A stretch of 52,309 nucleotides of DNA from an uncultured Gammaproteobacteria bacterium (GCA_913020715.1 CAJVZH010000013.1:1-52309); one strand, 5' to 3'; positions 18,094-27,558 are shown, counted from the first letter of the stretch. Notes: generated from the sequence alone by a model not told the origin. Numbers and translations are program-made.

Positions 18094-19263
18094 TCAGTCC
18101 TTTAATGACTGCTCTCTCAAGCCATCACCTAGTAAATTAAGCCCCAGCACTAGCGACAATAACGCCAGTGCAGGTGGAATTGCCATATGAGGAAAGTATG
18201 CCAACAGTTTACGGCCCTCATTAATTGTCATTCCCCAGTCCGGACTTTCAGGACTGACACCCAATCCGAAAAATCCTAGCGTACCTAAAAGGATGGTTGT
18301 ATATCCAATTCTCAGACAGAAATCAACAATTAACGGACCCCTAGCATTGGGTAGAATCTCCCAAAGCATGACAAACCAAGCGCCCTCTCCTCGAGTTTGC
18401 GCAGCCGCTACATAATCCCGTGTTTTTATATCCATCGTTAGACCTCGAACAATTCTAAATACCGTGGGCGCGTTAACAAAAACCACAGAAACAAAGATAT
18501 TAAGTAAATTTGGATCCATATAAAAAATAGGCTCCAGTCCCAATAATTGCAACGGATCTTGATTAAATGCTAGACCAGAATAAGCCCAAAAACCCAACAG
18601 TAAGGTTAGACCAACATAAATGTTTCGCTTGTTAGATTGAACGTAGTATCTCGACTGGAAAAGGACAGCGAAAAATATGATAGGAAATAAAAAAAGTACA
18701 GCTGCTATCGCCACTGGAATGCCTGTTGAACGGATAGCGGGATTAACCAGTAGATAAAACAAGAGGATAACTGGAAACGCTAACACTAAATTCGCGATAA
18801 ACGATAAAATAGTGTCAAGTTTTTTGCCATAAAAACCTGCCGGCAAGCCAAGTGTAATACCTACCATAAAAGCAAAAATAGTGGCAGCTGGTGCAATTGA
18901 AAGCACTATACGGGACCCCATCACCATTCTCGAGAAAACATCTCGACCCATCAAATCTCCGCCCAGTAAATAGGCATTAAAAGTATCTGGCACTATCGTT
19001 CCTGGAATTTTTTTACGCATCCCTGACAACTGATCAATCGGGTCAAAGGTTATAATCAGATCTGCGAAAATTGCAGTGAAAAGCCAAAACACAACTAAAG
19101 CAAAACCTATACCACCGGTATAAGTATCAAATAAACGACCGTAAATACCTAGTTTGTCACGAAAATAATAAGAAACAGCAAAGGTTAATGCCATTGCAAT
19201 CCATACCGGCGTAAACTGCAGCAATATTTGAATGACAATCTCTAGCCAAGTAAGTGTAGTCAT
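18094..19263 (-). CDS. peptide-type ABC importer, inner-membrane permease (DppC-like)
   Basis: A 389-residue multi-spanning permease. The binding-protein-dependent loop that contacts the ATPase is visible as DYVAAAQTRGEGAWFVMLWEILPNA, and the typical DppC end SPDWGMTINEGRKLL...GLNLLGDGLRE is present. It is longer than the usual ~300 residues because of extra N-terminal hydrophobic segments and an insertion with additional segments around 170-230. It sits between the second permease (9-nt gap) and the ATPase gene. Confidence 0.92.
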   Translation of the reverse strand: MTTLTWLEIVIQILLQFTPVWIAMALTFAVSYYFRDKLGIYGRLFDTYTGGIGFALVVFWLFTAIFADLIITFDPIDQLSGMRKKIPGTIVPDTFNAYLLGGDLMGRDVFSRMVMGSRIVLSIAPAATIFAFMVGITLGLPAGFYGKKLDTILSFIANLVLAFPVILLFYLLVNPAIRSTGIPVAIAAVLFLFPIIFFAVLFQSRYYVQSNKRNIYVGLTLLLGFWAYSGLAFNQDPLQLLGLEPIFYMDPNLLNIFVSVVFVNAPTVFRIVRGLTMDIKTRDYVAAAQTRGEGAWFVMLWEILPNARGPLIVDFCLRIGYTTILLGTLGFFGLGVSPESPDWGMTINEGRKLLAYFPHMAIPPALALLSLVLGLNLLGDGLREQSLKD

Positions 19264-19272
19264 AAAAATTCT

Positions 19273-20319
19273 TTAGGAGTTTACTCTTATTCTTGGATTT
19301 AAAAATACATAGCCAATATCTGATATTAACTGTGTAACCAAAACAACCAAAACTGCCACCAACGAACAAGACAGCAATAGCTCAACGTCGTTGCCATCAG
19401 CCGCCATGACCAACAACCAGCCAAAGCCCTTGTAGTTAAATAATGTTTCAACAATCACAACACCTGTCAAGAGCCAAGGAAATTGCAACATAATCACAGT
19501 AAATGGCGCTATTAGTGCGTTTCGAAGAGCGTGTTTAAGAACAATATTTGGAAAACTAACCCCTTTTAACTTGGCTGTACGAATGTATTGCGCTGTCATC
19601 ACCTCGGCCATAGAGGCTCGTGTCATTCTAGCAATATAGCCCATGCCATAAAGTACCATCGTAATCACCGGTAACGCGAAGTTACTAAAGTTCATGTTCT
19701 CCATCGCAGATTGCGAGGATGGCAATAAAAACCTTTCATCAAATACAAGTCTACTAGCAAAAATAACAGACAAAATAACGCCCGATATGTATTCTGGTGT
19801 CGCAGTAAAGCCAATTGCAACAGTTGATAGCGTTCGGTCCGTCCTCGAGCCTTCACGCATGCCTGCAAGTATTCCAATAATAAGCGCCATGGGTATCATG
19901 ACAATCATTACCCAAAACATCAAAATACCTGTCAACCCAAGTCGTGTACTTACAGCTTTTCCTACAGACACGTTGAAAATCGTAGAATTACCCAAGGTGC
20001 CTTGTAAAAGGCCACAGTAAGTAGGGGTATCTTCTACATGAGGACTAATACAACGACCACGCGTCACACCCTCTTCGCTGGTATGTACGTACCCTGGCAC
20101 AACACCAAGCCATTCACCGTATCTTAACAATAGCGGCTGATTATAGCCACGATCACCCAGCCAGGACACCACCTGATCATCGGTCATTCGGATACCAGCT
20201 TCAGTTTTTGCTAGTTTTACAAGGTTGGGCTGTAAATTAGTGAGAAAGAAAACAATAAAACTCAGACACAATGTTGTTAACAACATCAGTCCAAATCTTT
20301 TAGTAATAAATTGCCACAT
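19273..20319 (-). CDS. peptide-type ABC importer, inner-membrane permease (DppB-like)
   Basis: A 348-residue permease starting MWQFITKRFGLMLLT, the usual DppB-type first membrane segment. The ATPase-contact loop reads VMTAQYIRTAKLKGVSFPNIVLKHALRNA shortened to its core, followed by IAPFT. A periplasmic segment between the first two membrane spans holds two cysteines (RCISP, YCGLL). It is the first gene after the hairpin region that separates it from the binding-protein gene. Confidence 0.92.
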   Translation of the reverse strand: MWQFITKRFGLMLLTTLCLSFIVFFLTNLQPNLVKLAKTEAGIRMTDDQVVSWLGDRGYNQPLLLRYGEWLGVVPGYVHTSEEGVTRGRCISPHVEDTPTYCGLLQGTLGNSTIFNVSVGKAVSTRLGLTGILMFWVMIVMIPMALIIGILAGMREGSRTDRTLSTVAIGFTATPEYISGVILSVIFASRLVFDERFLLPSSQSAMENMNFSNFALPVITMVLYGMGYIARMTRASMAEVMTAQYIRTAKLKGVSFPNIVLKHALRNALIAPFTVIMLQFPWLLTGVVIVETLFNYKGFGWLLVMAADGNDVELLLSCSLVAVLVVLVTQLISDIGYVFLNPRIRVNS

Positions 20320-20385
20320 AAAAAAGCCTTAACTATATAGTTTATTGATTCAAGAAATCACAAATTAAACACGCTAATAATATAT

Positions 20386-20414
20386 AAAAAGAGGCCACTA
20401 GTGCGACCTCTTTT
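20386..20414 (-). terminator. intrinsic terminator/attenuator between binding protein and permease genes
   Basis: On the minus strand AAAAGAGGTC and GGCCTCTTTT form a stem (one G-T pair) with an 8-9 base loop followed by T-rich sequence. It lies about 45 nt after the binding-protein stop. Placed inside the operon, it would reduce read-through so that the binding protein is made in excess over the permeases. Confidence 0.75.
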
Positions 20415-20417
20415 ATT

Positions 20418-20449
20418 AGTAAAGAAATCATCTACATGATTTCTTTACT
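20418..20449 (-). repeat. 14-bp perfect hairpin directly after the binding-protein gene
   Basis: AGTAAAGAAATCAT at 20418-20431 and its exact complement at 20436-20449 enclose the loop CTAC. It starts 9 nt after the stop codon. It may protect the 3' end of the binding-protein mRNA. Confidence 0.85.
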
Positions 20450-20458
20450 GTTGGCAGT

Positions 20459-22117
20459 CTACGCCCAACCTAAGTTATGAAGGTGTATCTCAAAAGTTGG
20501 ATGCATCCCGGCACCCACCACACCTTCTTTATGGTGACGGTATAGAGAACGCCAGTATGGCTGAATAACAACTCCTTCATCTTGCATGATTTGCTGTAAA
20601 CGCTTCATCAAAACTCGGCGTTCATCTGCATTAGCAATAGCTACAGCTTTAGACAACGTCTCATCAAACTCAGCATTGCTAAAGGCTGCCTCATTCCACG
20701 CCTCACCAGAGCGATAAGCAAGTGCAAGCACTTGAACGCCTAATGGTCTCATGTTCCAGTTGGTTGACGAGAATGGGTACTTAACCCAGTCATTCCAGAA
20801 AGTAGAGCCCGGAAGAATCGTACGCTTAACCTTGATGCCAGATTTACGAATTTGATCTGCAACAGCATCTGTTGTGTTACGACGCCAATCATCATCGATC
20901 GAAATCAACTCATGCTCATGACTAGCAAGGCCAGATTCAAACATCAGAGCCATTGCTTTCTCGCGATCTACAACCTGAGGAGGTAGTTCGGCATACTCTG
21001 GATGAATTGGACACACATGGTGATTCTCCGCAGGCGTACCTCTACCATCAATACCTAACTCCAATACTGCAGAATTATCAACACACATCGCTAAAGCACG
21101 ACGGATGTTTCTATCTTGGTAAAGTTTAATACCGCCAACTTCTGCTTCTTGATTACAACGAATAACAATTGTTGAGGCGGTCACTGCTGAAGACTGCTGC
21201 CAACCAGGCATGCTGTCAAAAATATCAACATACTCGCCAACAACTTGATAATTCATATCAAATTCATCAGACTCTGCACCAGCTACTTTGGCAGAAGTTT
21301 CGGTACCATAATCGATATACTCAATGCGATCCAAGTATGCGCCCTCTCCCCACCATTGATGATTATTGTTTCTGACTAAGGCAGCCTTAACTCCCACCTC
21401 ATGGCCATCAGGTATATAAGGTCCCGTACCAATTGGACTACTCAACATTGTTTCTGGAGTCGTCGATGAATGGACAATCGCTGCAGGGTAATCTGCCATA
21501 CCAGGAATAATAGTAATATCCGGAGACGGTAAGTTTAATTGAACCGTATGATCATCCACGACCACAATCGCTCCTGCTGCTGCCTTACCTGTATCAGCAT
21601 CAATCAAGCTGTTCATTCGACCAGCCATAGAATTACCATCTACACTCTTATCACACCAACCCTCAATATTGCGCGCAACATCAGCCGCAGTAAATGCATC
21701 GCCATTGTTCCAAGTAACGCCTTTTCTAACGTTAAGTGTATATTGAGTCGCGTCAGCATTCGCAGACCAGCTTTCTAGTAAGCGCCCCTCAAAAGTACCG
21801 TCACTATTAAACTGAACCAAATATTCTAACCAACCTCGAGTATAGTTAGCAATTTCTGACCAATCGTAAGTGCGCGGATCTTTAAGCCCGCGGACATCAC
21901 ATTGTATGCGCAATGTTCCGCCTTGACTTGGCGTTGCCGCCATGGCTGTTGACGGCGCTACTAGGCCGAGCATAGTATATGCTGCCACAGTTGTTGCCCC
22001 CAAGGCTGATGCACGTGCTAAAAACTCACGTCGCGAAAGTTTATTATCCAGCGTCTCTTCCTTGTACATCGAGATTGCTGGATGTAACGGCAAGCCGTTA
22101 ATCGTTTCCTTACTCAT
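20459..22117 (-). CDS. family 5 extracellular solute-binding protein with Tat signal
   Basis: A 552-residue periplasmic binding protein of the peptide/nickel/opine ABC class. The N-terminus has a twin-arginine motif SRREFLA (28-34), a hydrophobic stretch (about 36-54) and a likely cleavage after STAMA (about 60), so it should be exported folded by Tat; tatABC lie about 4 kb away. The mature part has the family pattern ([31 protein letters not shown] shortened, then GTGPYIP and DRIEYIDYG). Its promoter holds the AraC-type operator module. The ligand cannot be predicted. Confidence 0.9.
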   Translation of the reverse strand: MSKETINGLPLHPAISMYKEETLDNKLSRREFLARASALGATTVAAYTMLGLVAPSTAMAATPSQGGTLRIQCDVRGLKDPRTYDWSEIANYTRGWLEYLVQFNSDGTFEGRLLESWSANADATQYTLNVRKGVTWNNGDAFTAADVARNIEGWCDKSVDGNSMAGRMNSLIDADTGKAAAGAIVVVDDHTVQLNLPSPDITIIPGMADYPAAIVHSSTTPETMLSSPIGTGPYIPDGHEVGVKAALVRNNNHQWWGEGAYLDRIEYIDYGTETSAKVAGAESDEFDMNYQVVGEYVDIFDSMPGWQQSSAVTASTIVIRCNQEAEVGGIKLYQDRNIRRALAMCVDNSAVLELGIDGRGTPAENHHVCPIHPEYAELPPQVVDREKAMALMFESGLASHEHELISIDDDWRRNTTDAVADQIRKSGIKVKRTILPGSTFWNDWVKYPFSSTNWNMRPLGVQVLALAYRSGEAWNEAAFSNAEFDETLSKAVAIANADERRVLMKRLQQIMQDEGVVIQPYWRSLYRHHKEGVVGAGMHPTFEIHLHNLGWA

Positions 22118-22283
22118 ATGAACTCTCCTATTAAAATAAAAAATGATTTAACAAAATAAGATATACCGACATCTTATTTTTCACATTAAATTGTAGTCAA
22201 GAGGTCGCATATCTAATCGAGAAAATTGTTTAAATAATTGCAGTGTCTATAAAAACCGCACACCTCACAAGATTACTATTAAA

Positions 22284-22363
22284 CTTTTAATGTGCATAAA
22301 TTGTATATCACAATATGATTAATTAAATATCTCAAAAACGACCAGAAATATCATAAATACGAC
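22284..22363 (-). promoter_or_regulatory. operator/promoter module 1 (ABC importer side)
   Basis: Reading toward the binding-protein gene, half-site GTCGTATTTATGATATTT (22363-22346) is followed 21 bp later by GTCGTTTTTGAGATATTT (22342-22325). Then, 19 bp further, come TACAATTTA and ATTAAAAG, ending at 22284. The same order and spacing recur upstream of the MmgE/PrpD gene at 23617-23696. Two direct half-sites two helical turns apart are what a dimeric AraC-type activator uses. The nearest candidate is the regulator encoded at 22430. The rest of the 312-bp divergent region shows nothing else certain. Confidence 0.8.
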
Positions 22364-22429
22364 TTTTTTATTAATAATTAGATACAATAAGCTGATACAC
22401 CCTCAAACATAGTGACCACAAAAAAATAA

Positions 22430-23440
22430 TTGGAAAAATCAACGACAAGCAAAGCCCGCCAAACTTATACAGAATCGGAGTCAGTCAGTGATGGAAAGGC
22501 GCCTATTACTTTTTATTTTTTATTATTAAAAGATTTTTCTTTTCTTTCGTTCGCCTCCCTTGTTGACCCCCTGAGGATGGCCAATGATCTTGCCTGTAAA
22601 AAACTCTATTCTTGGGAGCTGGTTACCATAGACAATCTTCCGGTGACTGCTAGCAATGGCATTTCCCAACGACCAACCGCCCAACTCGAAGAATCTTATG
22701 CTCATGACTACCTTTGGCTGATCTCTGGAAACTATGTACACCAACACTATACGAAAGAAATAAAATATTTTTTAAGAAAAGCTCAAAGAAGTAACACTCA
22801 GATAGGTGCCGCCTCAACTGCAGCTTTTTTATTGGCTTTTGCTGGCATCATTAATCATAGACAATGCACCGTTCACTGGGAAAGCAAGAATCTCTTCTCC
22901 GAAGAATTTCCCAATCTCAACCTAACAAACAATCTCTATGAAGTTGATGATGGAATATTAACATGCAGTGGTGGACTTACTTGCCTTGACTTGATGCTTA
23001 AACTCATCCAACAGCAACAAGGTGTCAAGCTATCAGAAATGGTTGCTGAATATTTTTTGTACCCAGCTGACCGCCCCTCTAGTGAACAACACCAACTTAG
23101 CTTAATCGAGCAATATAAAGTACACAACCCTGCTGTTATAAAAACACTCACATTCATGCTGACTCACCTGCAAGAGCCGAAGAAAATCTGGCAATTGGCC
23201 AAAAATGTCAATATTGGAATTCGTCACTTGGAGCGATTATTTCAGAAAAACTTTCATCTTGATATACACACTGTCTATATGCACTTGCGACTTGAGAAAG
23301 CTAACCTTCTACTTCGAGAAACCAACGACAGTGTTTCTGTAGTGGGTGAAAAATGCGGTTTCATTTCACCCTCATATTTTGCCAAATGCTATAAAGAATA
23401 CTATAAATTCACACCCAAAGAAACAAGAAAGCGTACCTAG
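22430..23440 (+). CDS. AraC-family regulator with GlxA-type amidotransferase-like domain
   Basis: A 336-residue transcription factor. The N-terminal DJ-1/PfpI-like domain (about 25-205) has the GlxA pattern GAASTAAFLLAFAGIINHRQ followed by TVHW. The nucleophile cysteine of true enzymes is replaced by alanine, so the domain is probably a sensor. The C-terminal AraC helix-turn-helix pair covers about 245-333 (LAKNVNIGIRHLERLFQKNF; VGEKCGFISPSYFAKCYKEYY). Related regulators (GbdR, CdhR) sense quaternary amines, but ligand inference from that is weak. The start is TTG at 22430 with no clear ribosome binding site. It is divergent from the importer and upstream of the MmgE/PrpD gene. Confidence 0.88.
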   Translation: MEKSTTSKARQTYTESESVSDGKAPITFYFLLLKDFSFLSFASLVDPLRMANDLACKKLYSWELVTIDNLPVTASNGISQRPTAQLEESYAHDYLWLISGNYVHQHYTKEIKYFLRKAQRSNTQIGAASTAAFLLAFAGIINHRQCTVHWESKNLFSEEFPNLNLTNNLYEVDDGILTCSGGLTCLDLMLKLIQQQQGVKLSEMVAEYFLYPADRPSSEQHQLSLIEQYKVHNPAVIKTLTFMLTHLQEPKKIWQLAKNVNIGIRHLERLFQKNFHLDIHTVYMHLRLEKANLLLRETNDSVSVVGEKCGFISPSYFAKCYKEYYKFTPKETRKRT

Positions 23441-23616
23441 AAAACTTGCGTATTTACCCAGCCTATCAAAAAAAATAATCGGCGATAGTTGTTAATGACT
23501 AGCGTAGTACTTACATTTGCTTAAGTGACTTTGTTAACCACTCACTCTTCTAATTGTTTATTGGCTTTTTGCATCTAACCGCACATTAATCTTTTGTGGA
23601 CAGAAACAGTAAAGTG

Positions 23617-23696
23617 GTCGCATATATGCTAAAAATAGTCGTTTTTGAGATATTTTATAGATGTAATGGTGGTTTACAATTTACATGTATTAAAAG
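23617..23696 (+). promoter_or_regulatory. operator/promoter module 2 (MmgE/PrpD side)
   Basis: Half-site GTCGCATATATGCTAAAA (23617-23634) is followed 21 bp later by GTCGTTTTTGAGATATTT (23638-23655), identical over 18 bp to the proximal half-site of module 1. After the same 19-bp gap come TACAATTTA and ATTAAAAG, ending at 23696. It lies about 116 bp before the gene it faces. The rest of the 372-bp gap holds no other gene that I can see. Confidence 0.8.
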
Positions 23697-23812
23697 TTCT
23701 TTGCAATCCTAAAAGATGACTTTATAAAAACCACGATCAACTAACGACAATTTCAACTAAGTAAAAAACTAATTACTGATACAAGGCCTAAATCTTTTCA
23801 CAGGATAAGCTA

Positions 23813-25153
23813 TTGCAAAACATTCATAATTTCATCGCTGATATTAACTGGAACGAGCTGCCCGTTACAGTTCAAACAATGTCTAAACATTGCCTTCTGG
23901 ACATACTTGGTGTCGCAATTGCTGCTCACACAACTTTGGCGGCACAAATTGCTTCAAAATTTGCAACCATGCAGTTTGGTCAAAGCAAGAACAGCTGTGC
24001 CCGCCTTATCGGTTTTGATGGCACCTGCTCTGTACCAGGGGCGGCATTCTCTGGAGCAATTTTAATTGATTCTCTAGATGCTCATGATGGCCATAGGTTA
24101 ACTAAAGGCCATGCTGGTGCCACTGTACTACCATCACTATTGGCTATGGTAGATCATCTTAGTAGTGAAAAAATAGCCATCTCTGGTAAATATTTTTTAG
24201 AGCTAATGGTGATTGGCTATGAGGTTTCTTTGCGCACCGGCATCGAATTACATAGCAGTACGGAAGAATTTCACACCTCGGGCGCATGGGCGCCCATTGG
24301 GGTTGCAGCAATGGGCGCAAAACTCTTGCAACTAAACCAAAGCCAGTTAAACCATGCTCTCGGTATTGCCGAATATTATGCGCCAAGAAGTCCCATGATG
24401 CGCTGTATTGATCAGCCAACCATGGTTAAAGATGGCGCTGGCTGGGGGGCTTTGGCGGGTATTAGTTCGGTGTATATGGCACAAGAAGGGTTTACTGGCG
24501 CGCCAGCCTTAAGCGTTACTCGAGCAGACGAAAAAGATTATTTTCTTCGTTACGAATTATTAAATCAATATTTTAAACCGTGGCCCATCTGTCGCTGGGC
24601 TCAACCAGCGGTCGAAGCTATAGTTATCCTGCAAAAGCAATTCTCTTTCAGCATAAAGGACGTTAAAGAAATTAAAATCAGCACCTTTCACCATGCTGTT
24701 CGCCTGGCGAACAAACCGCCCACTTCCAGCGACGAAGCACAATACTCCATAGGATACCCTGTTGCTGCAATGCTCGCCAAAGGAAAAATTGGCGCTGAAG
24801 AAATGAATGAAAGTTCACTTAATGATCCCATTATTAGAAAACTTCAAAAAACAATCAAACTCGAAGAAAACCAGTGTCATACAAATGCCTTCCCTGCAAA
24901 ACGCTTCGCAAACGTTACTATTACTTTACAAAGTGGCGACACACTAGCAACTGAAAATGTTGAAGCTAGAGGAGATATAGAAAACCCTTTGAGCAATGAA
25001 GAAATTCAAACAAAATTTATTCAATTAACCAAAGGCATTATCTCGGAATCAAAACAAAATCAGCTAATAAAGCTGATTGAAAACCTAGATAAAGAAGATA
25101 ACATCAAGGGTTTATTGGATCTAATTACAGGAAAACCATCGTATATATTGTAA
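23813..25153 (+). CDS. MmgE/PrpD family protein
   Basis: A 446-residue member of the family that includes 2-methylcitrate dehydratase, cis-aconitate decarboxylase and iminodisuccinate epimerase. Family signatures seen: LLDILGVAIAAH near the N-terminus, AHDGHRLTKGHAGATVLPSLLA (about 90, cited as DAHDGHR and GHAGA), GYEVSLRTG, FHTSGAWAPIGVAAMGAKL (core FHTSG) and VKDGAGWGALAGI. The start is TTG at 23813 with AGGA about 8 nt upstream; no ATG is available near the family N-terminus. No prpB or prpC lies nearby, so a propionate pathway is not supported. Its shared operator with the ABC importer suggests it processes the imported compound. Confidence 0.88.
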   Translation: MQNIHNFIADINWNELPVTVQTMSKHCLLDILGVAIAAHTTLAAQIASKFATMQFGQSKNSCARLIGFDGTCSVPGAAFSGAILIDSLDAHDGHRLTKGHAGATVLPSLLAMVDHLSSEKIAISGKYFLELMVIGYEVSLRTGIELHSSTEEFHTSGAWAPIGVAAMGAKLLQLNQSQLNHALGIAEYYAPRSPMMRCIDQPTMVKDGAGWGALAGISSVYMAQEGFTGAPALSVTRADEKDYFLRYELLNQYFKPWPICRWAQPAVEAIVILQKQFSFSIKDVKEIKISTFHHAVRLANKPPTSSDEAQYSIGYPVAAMLAKGKIGAEEMNESSLNDPIIRKLQKTIKLEENQCHTNAFPAKRFANVTITLQSGDTLATENVEARGDIENPLSNEEIQTKFIQLTKGIISESKQNQLIKLIENLDKEDNIKGLLDLITGKPSYIL

Positions 25154-25254
25154 GGCACTGTCTGTCTGAGTTAGTCAGAACAGCACTCCAAAATACTCTC
25201 ATGCCAATGCCCTCACTGGGTAAAATTACTTCATAATAAAACAACGCACAACTG

Positions 25255-25635
25255 ATGAGCGTACTAGATACAATTCAATTCAATGAATCTGGCATAGTGC
25301 CAGCTATCGCGCAAGATTCCGAGACTGGGGAAATTCTAATGATGGCGTGGATGAACAAAGAAGCGCTGAGTTTGAGTATTGAGCAACAACGAGCGGTTTA
25401 CTATTCAAGATCACGAAAAAAACTCTGGTTTAAAGGCGAAGAATCAGGTCATGTTCAACAAATTGCCGATATTTATACCGACTGCGATCAGGATGTAATT
25501 CTACTCAAGGTAAAACAAATAGGTGGCATTGCCTGTCACACAGGGCGCACCAATTGTTTTTTCAATAAATTAGAGAATGGCAAATGGGTTATTGTTGCCG
25601 ACGTCATTAAAGATCCAAAACAAATTTATGGATAA
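25255..25635 (+). CDS. hisI: phosphoribosyl-AMP cyclohydrolase
   Basis: A 126-residue enzyme of histidine synthesis, third step. It shows [10 protein letters not shown], the ring-opening region [19 protein letters not shown], the metal-binding [12 protein letters not shown] and CHTGRTNCF. In E. coli it is fused to HisE; here the two are separate genes overlapping by 8 nt. The other his genes are not in the window. The product runs straight into the hisE-tatABC run. Confidence 0.96.
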   Translation: MSVLDTIQFNESGIVPAIAQDSETGEILMMAWMNKEALSLSIEQQRAVYYSRSRKKLWFKGEESGHVQQIADIYTDCDQDVILLKVKQIGGIACHTGRTNCFFNKLENGKWVIVADVIKDPKQIYG

Positions 25636-25948
25636 TATACTCGCAACCTTGGAGCAAATTCTAGAGCAACGCAAATCTGCTTCTGCTGATAGCTCATATG
25701 TATCGTCTTTATACAACAAAGGAACCGATCAAATTCTTAAAAAAATTGCAGAGGAATCTGCTGAAGTAATAATGGCGACAAAAGAGGGTGAGAGTGATAA
25801 AATCATCTACGAAGTAGCCGATCTCTGGTTTCACACCATGATCTTATTGCGTCACCAAAATATCGCTTTTAGTGATATTGAAGAGGAGTTAATGCGCAGA
25901 TATGGGGTGTCTGGACTAACTGAAAAACTTAATCGAACGATTAAATAA
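25628..25948 (+). CDS. hisE: phosphoribosyl-ATP pyrophosphatase
   Basis: A 106-residue all-alpha NTP pyrophosphohydrolase, second step of histidine synthesis. The MazG-like metal site reads [13 protein letters not shown] and [14 protein letters not shown]. The frame is open upstream inside hisI, but the ATG at 25628 ([12 protein letters not shown]) gives the correct N-terminus. hisE directly before tatA is a common gammaproteobacterial order. Confidence 0.95.
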   Translation: MDNILATLEQILEQRKSASADSSYVSSLYNKGTDQILKKIAEESAEVIMATKEGESDKIIYEVADLWFHTMILLRHQNIAFSDIEEELMRRYGVSGLTEKLNRTIK

Positions 25949-25963
25949 AAGGAGAAAATACTT

Positions 25964-26179
25964 ATGGGAATGCCGGGACCACTTGAACTTATCATTATCC
26001 TAGTCATCGTAGTACTCGTTTTTGGCGGGAAACGTCTAAAAAATCTAGGCGGAGATTTGGGTGGCGCCATCAAAGGCTTTAAAAAATCAATGAAAGATGA
26101 GTCTGTTGAAAAGAAAACTGAACAGACTGAAGATATTATTGAAGTAAAAGCTGAAAAAGAAGATGAAACCAGCAAGTAG
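25964..26179 (+). CDS. tatA: Sec-independent translocase subunit TatA
   Basis: A 71-residue protein with one N-terminal membrane helix ([16 protein letters not shown]), the FG hinge at [10 protein letters not shown], an amphipathic helix and a charged tail. It forms the pore-like oligomer of the twin-arginine pathway. AAAGGAGA lies 7 nt before the ATG. 15 nt after hisE. Confidence 0.95.
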   Translation: MGMPGPLELIIILVIVVLVFGGKRLKNLGGDLGGAIKGFKKSMKDESVEKKTEQTEDIIEVKAEKEDETSK

Positions 26180-26302
26180 TATTATTTAGATTTTTTTATT
26201 CTCGGATCTAAATCTTTTACTGGACTACTCTTATGCAACAAAAAACCTTCACAAGTATTGTTTGGAAAACGCGTCACACAAATAACACCCCAGATGTAAG
26301 TC

Positions 26303-26659
26303 ATGTTTGATTTTGGCTTTTGGGAAATGGCTATTATCGGCACCATTGTCCTTGTTGTTGTCGGCCCTGATAAGATGCCCGCACTTGCTCGCAAAGCAGG
26401 CGGCTACGCCGGAAAAGCTAAAAAATTCATCAATAAAGTCAAAAAAGAGATGAATGACGAATTAAATGCGGACGAATTAAAGGATGTAAAGGACAAATTG
26501 ATAATCACGCATGAAGACTCTGTGCTCTCTCAAGTCTTCAAAGAAGCCAAATCCGATTTTGACAAAATAAAACAAGAGGCCGACATTAGTGATATTGGCG
26601 GGCAAACTGAAAAGGTTATCGACTCAGAAGAACGCAAGAACAACAATCCTGATAAATAA
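26303..26659 (+). CDS. tatB: Sec-independent translocase subunit TatB
   Basis: A 118-residue protein starting MFDFGFWEMAIIGTIVLVVVGPDKMP, with the TatB-type membrane helix and GP hinge, an amphipathic helix (ALARKAGGYAGKAKKFI) and a long acidic tail. It forms the signal-peptide receptor with TatC. It is separated from tatA by 123 bp in which I see no gene, and overlaps tatC by one base. Confidence 0.94.
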   Translation: MFDFGFWEMAIIGTIVLVVVGPDKMPALARKAGGYAGKAKKFINKVKKEMNDELNADELKDVKDKLIITHEDSVLSQVFKEAKSDFDKIKQEADISDIGGQTEKVIDSEERKNNNPDK

Positions 26660-27507
26660 TGCCAGAATCAGTGAAAGGTGAAAAAATGTCAATCATCCAA
26701 CACTTGGTTGAATTAAGAAACACACTATTGCACTCTGTTCTGGCAATTACAATATTCTTTGTCGCTCTTTTTCCATTTGCAGATCAGATCTACACATTTA
26801 TAGCAGAACCAATTGTTGCAGCAATACCAGGCTCCAACCTAATCGCGATTGGTGTTATTTCACCATTTTTAACGCCGTTAAAAATGGCGCTAATCCTAGC
26901 CGTATATCTAGCAATGCCCTTTTTATTATTCAAAATTTGGGCTTTTGTAGCGCCCGCACTCTACAAGCATGAAAAGCGTTTAATCTTACCATTGGTGATC
27001 TCATCAACGATTCTGTTCTATACGGGGATACTGTTCTCTTTCTATATTGTTTTTCCGGTTATTTTTGGCTTCCTTTCAACTGTAGGGCCATCCGTTGTTA
27101 ACTTTACCCCAGACATACAATACTATCTTGATTTTGTCATCAAAGTATCTTTTGCCTTTGGTGTTGCTTTCGAGGTGCCCATTGCCACAATTTTATTGAT
27201 TATGTTTGGCGTAACCACACCGGAGAAATTGAAAAAAAATCGCGCCTATATTGTTGTTGGCGCCTTTGTGCTGGGCATGCTATTAACGCCACCAGACATT
27301 ATCTCGCAAACCCTTATTGCTATTCCAATATTGTTGCTTTTTGAGGCCGGCTTATTTTTTGCGCCATTTTTCAAGGTGCGAAAAGCTAAAAGTGAGAACG
27401 ATAGAGAGGGATCCGGACCTGCAACAGTCGATTGGTCTGATGAAAGTCATAACGCTAAAATGGACAAGATTGAAGCCGAGATGAATGAACGCGGCAAAAA
27501 CAAATAG
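26659..27507 (+). CDS. tatC: Sec-independent translocase subunit TatC
   Basis: A 282-residue six-span membrane protein that recognises the twin-arginine signal. It has the hallmark HLVELRNTLLHS at the N-terminus, the PLKMALILA first-loop region, KRLILPLVISS and the conserved FGVAFEVPIATILL. A second in-frame ATG ten codons in (MSIIQHL) is an alternative start. The charged C-terminus extends beyond the E. coli length (258). Confidence 0.96.
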   Translation: MPESVKGEKMSIIQHLVELRNTLLHSVLAITIFFVALFPFADQIYTFIAEPIVAAIPGSNLIAIGVISPFLTPLKMALILAVYLAMPFLLFKIWAFVAPALYKHEKRLILPLVISSTILFYTGILFSFYIVFPVIFGFLSTVGPSVVNFTPDIQYYLDFVIKVSFAFGVAFEVPIATILLIMFGVTTPEKLKKNRAYIVVGAFVLGMLLTPPDIISQTLIAIPILLLFEAGLFFAPFFKVRKAKSENDREGSGPATVDWSDESHNAKMDKIEAEMNERGKNK

Positions 27508-27518
27508 ACCTTTGCAGG

Positions 27519-27556
27519 GTCTACTATTGCGCACCTTACGATGCGCAATAGTAGAC
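27519..27556. terminator. 15-bp perfect inverted repeat between tatC and tmm ends
   Basis: GTCTACTATTGCGCA (27519-27533) and its exact complement (27542-27556) enclose an 8-base loop, between two convergent genes and 3 nt from the tmm stop. A bidirectional terminator is likely, although neither side has a strong T-run. Confidence 0.6.
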
Positions 27557-27558
27557 AT

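Noticed and set aside
16003-25153. prophage or integrative element
   Set aside because: No integrase, transposase, attachment repeat or tRNA boundary is seen at either end of the block.
25160-25182. terminator after the MmgE/PrpD gene
   Set aside because: The CTGTCTGA/TCAGAACAG pairing is imperfect and no T-run follows.
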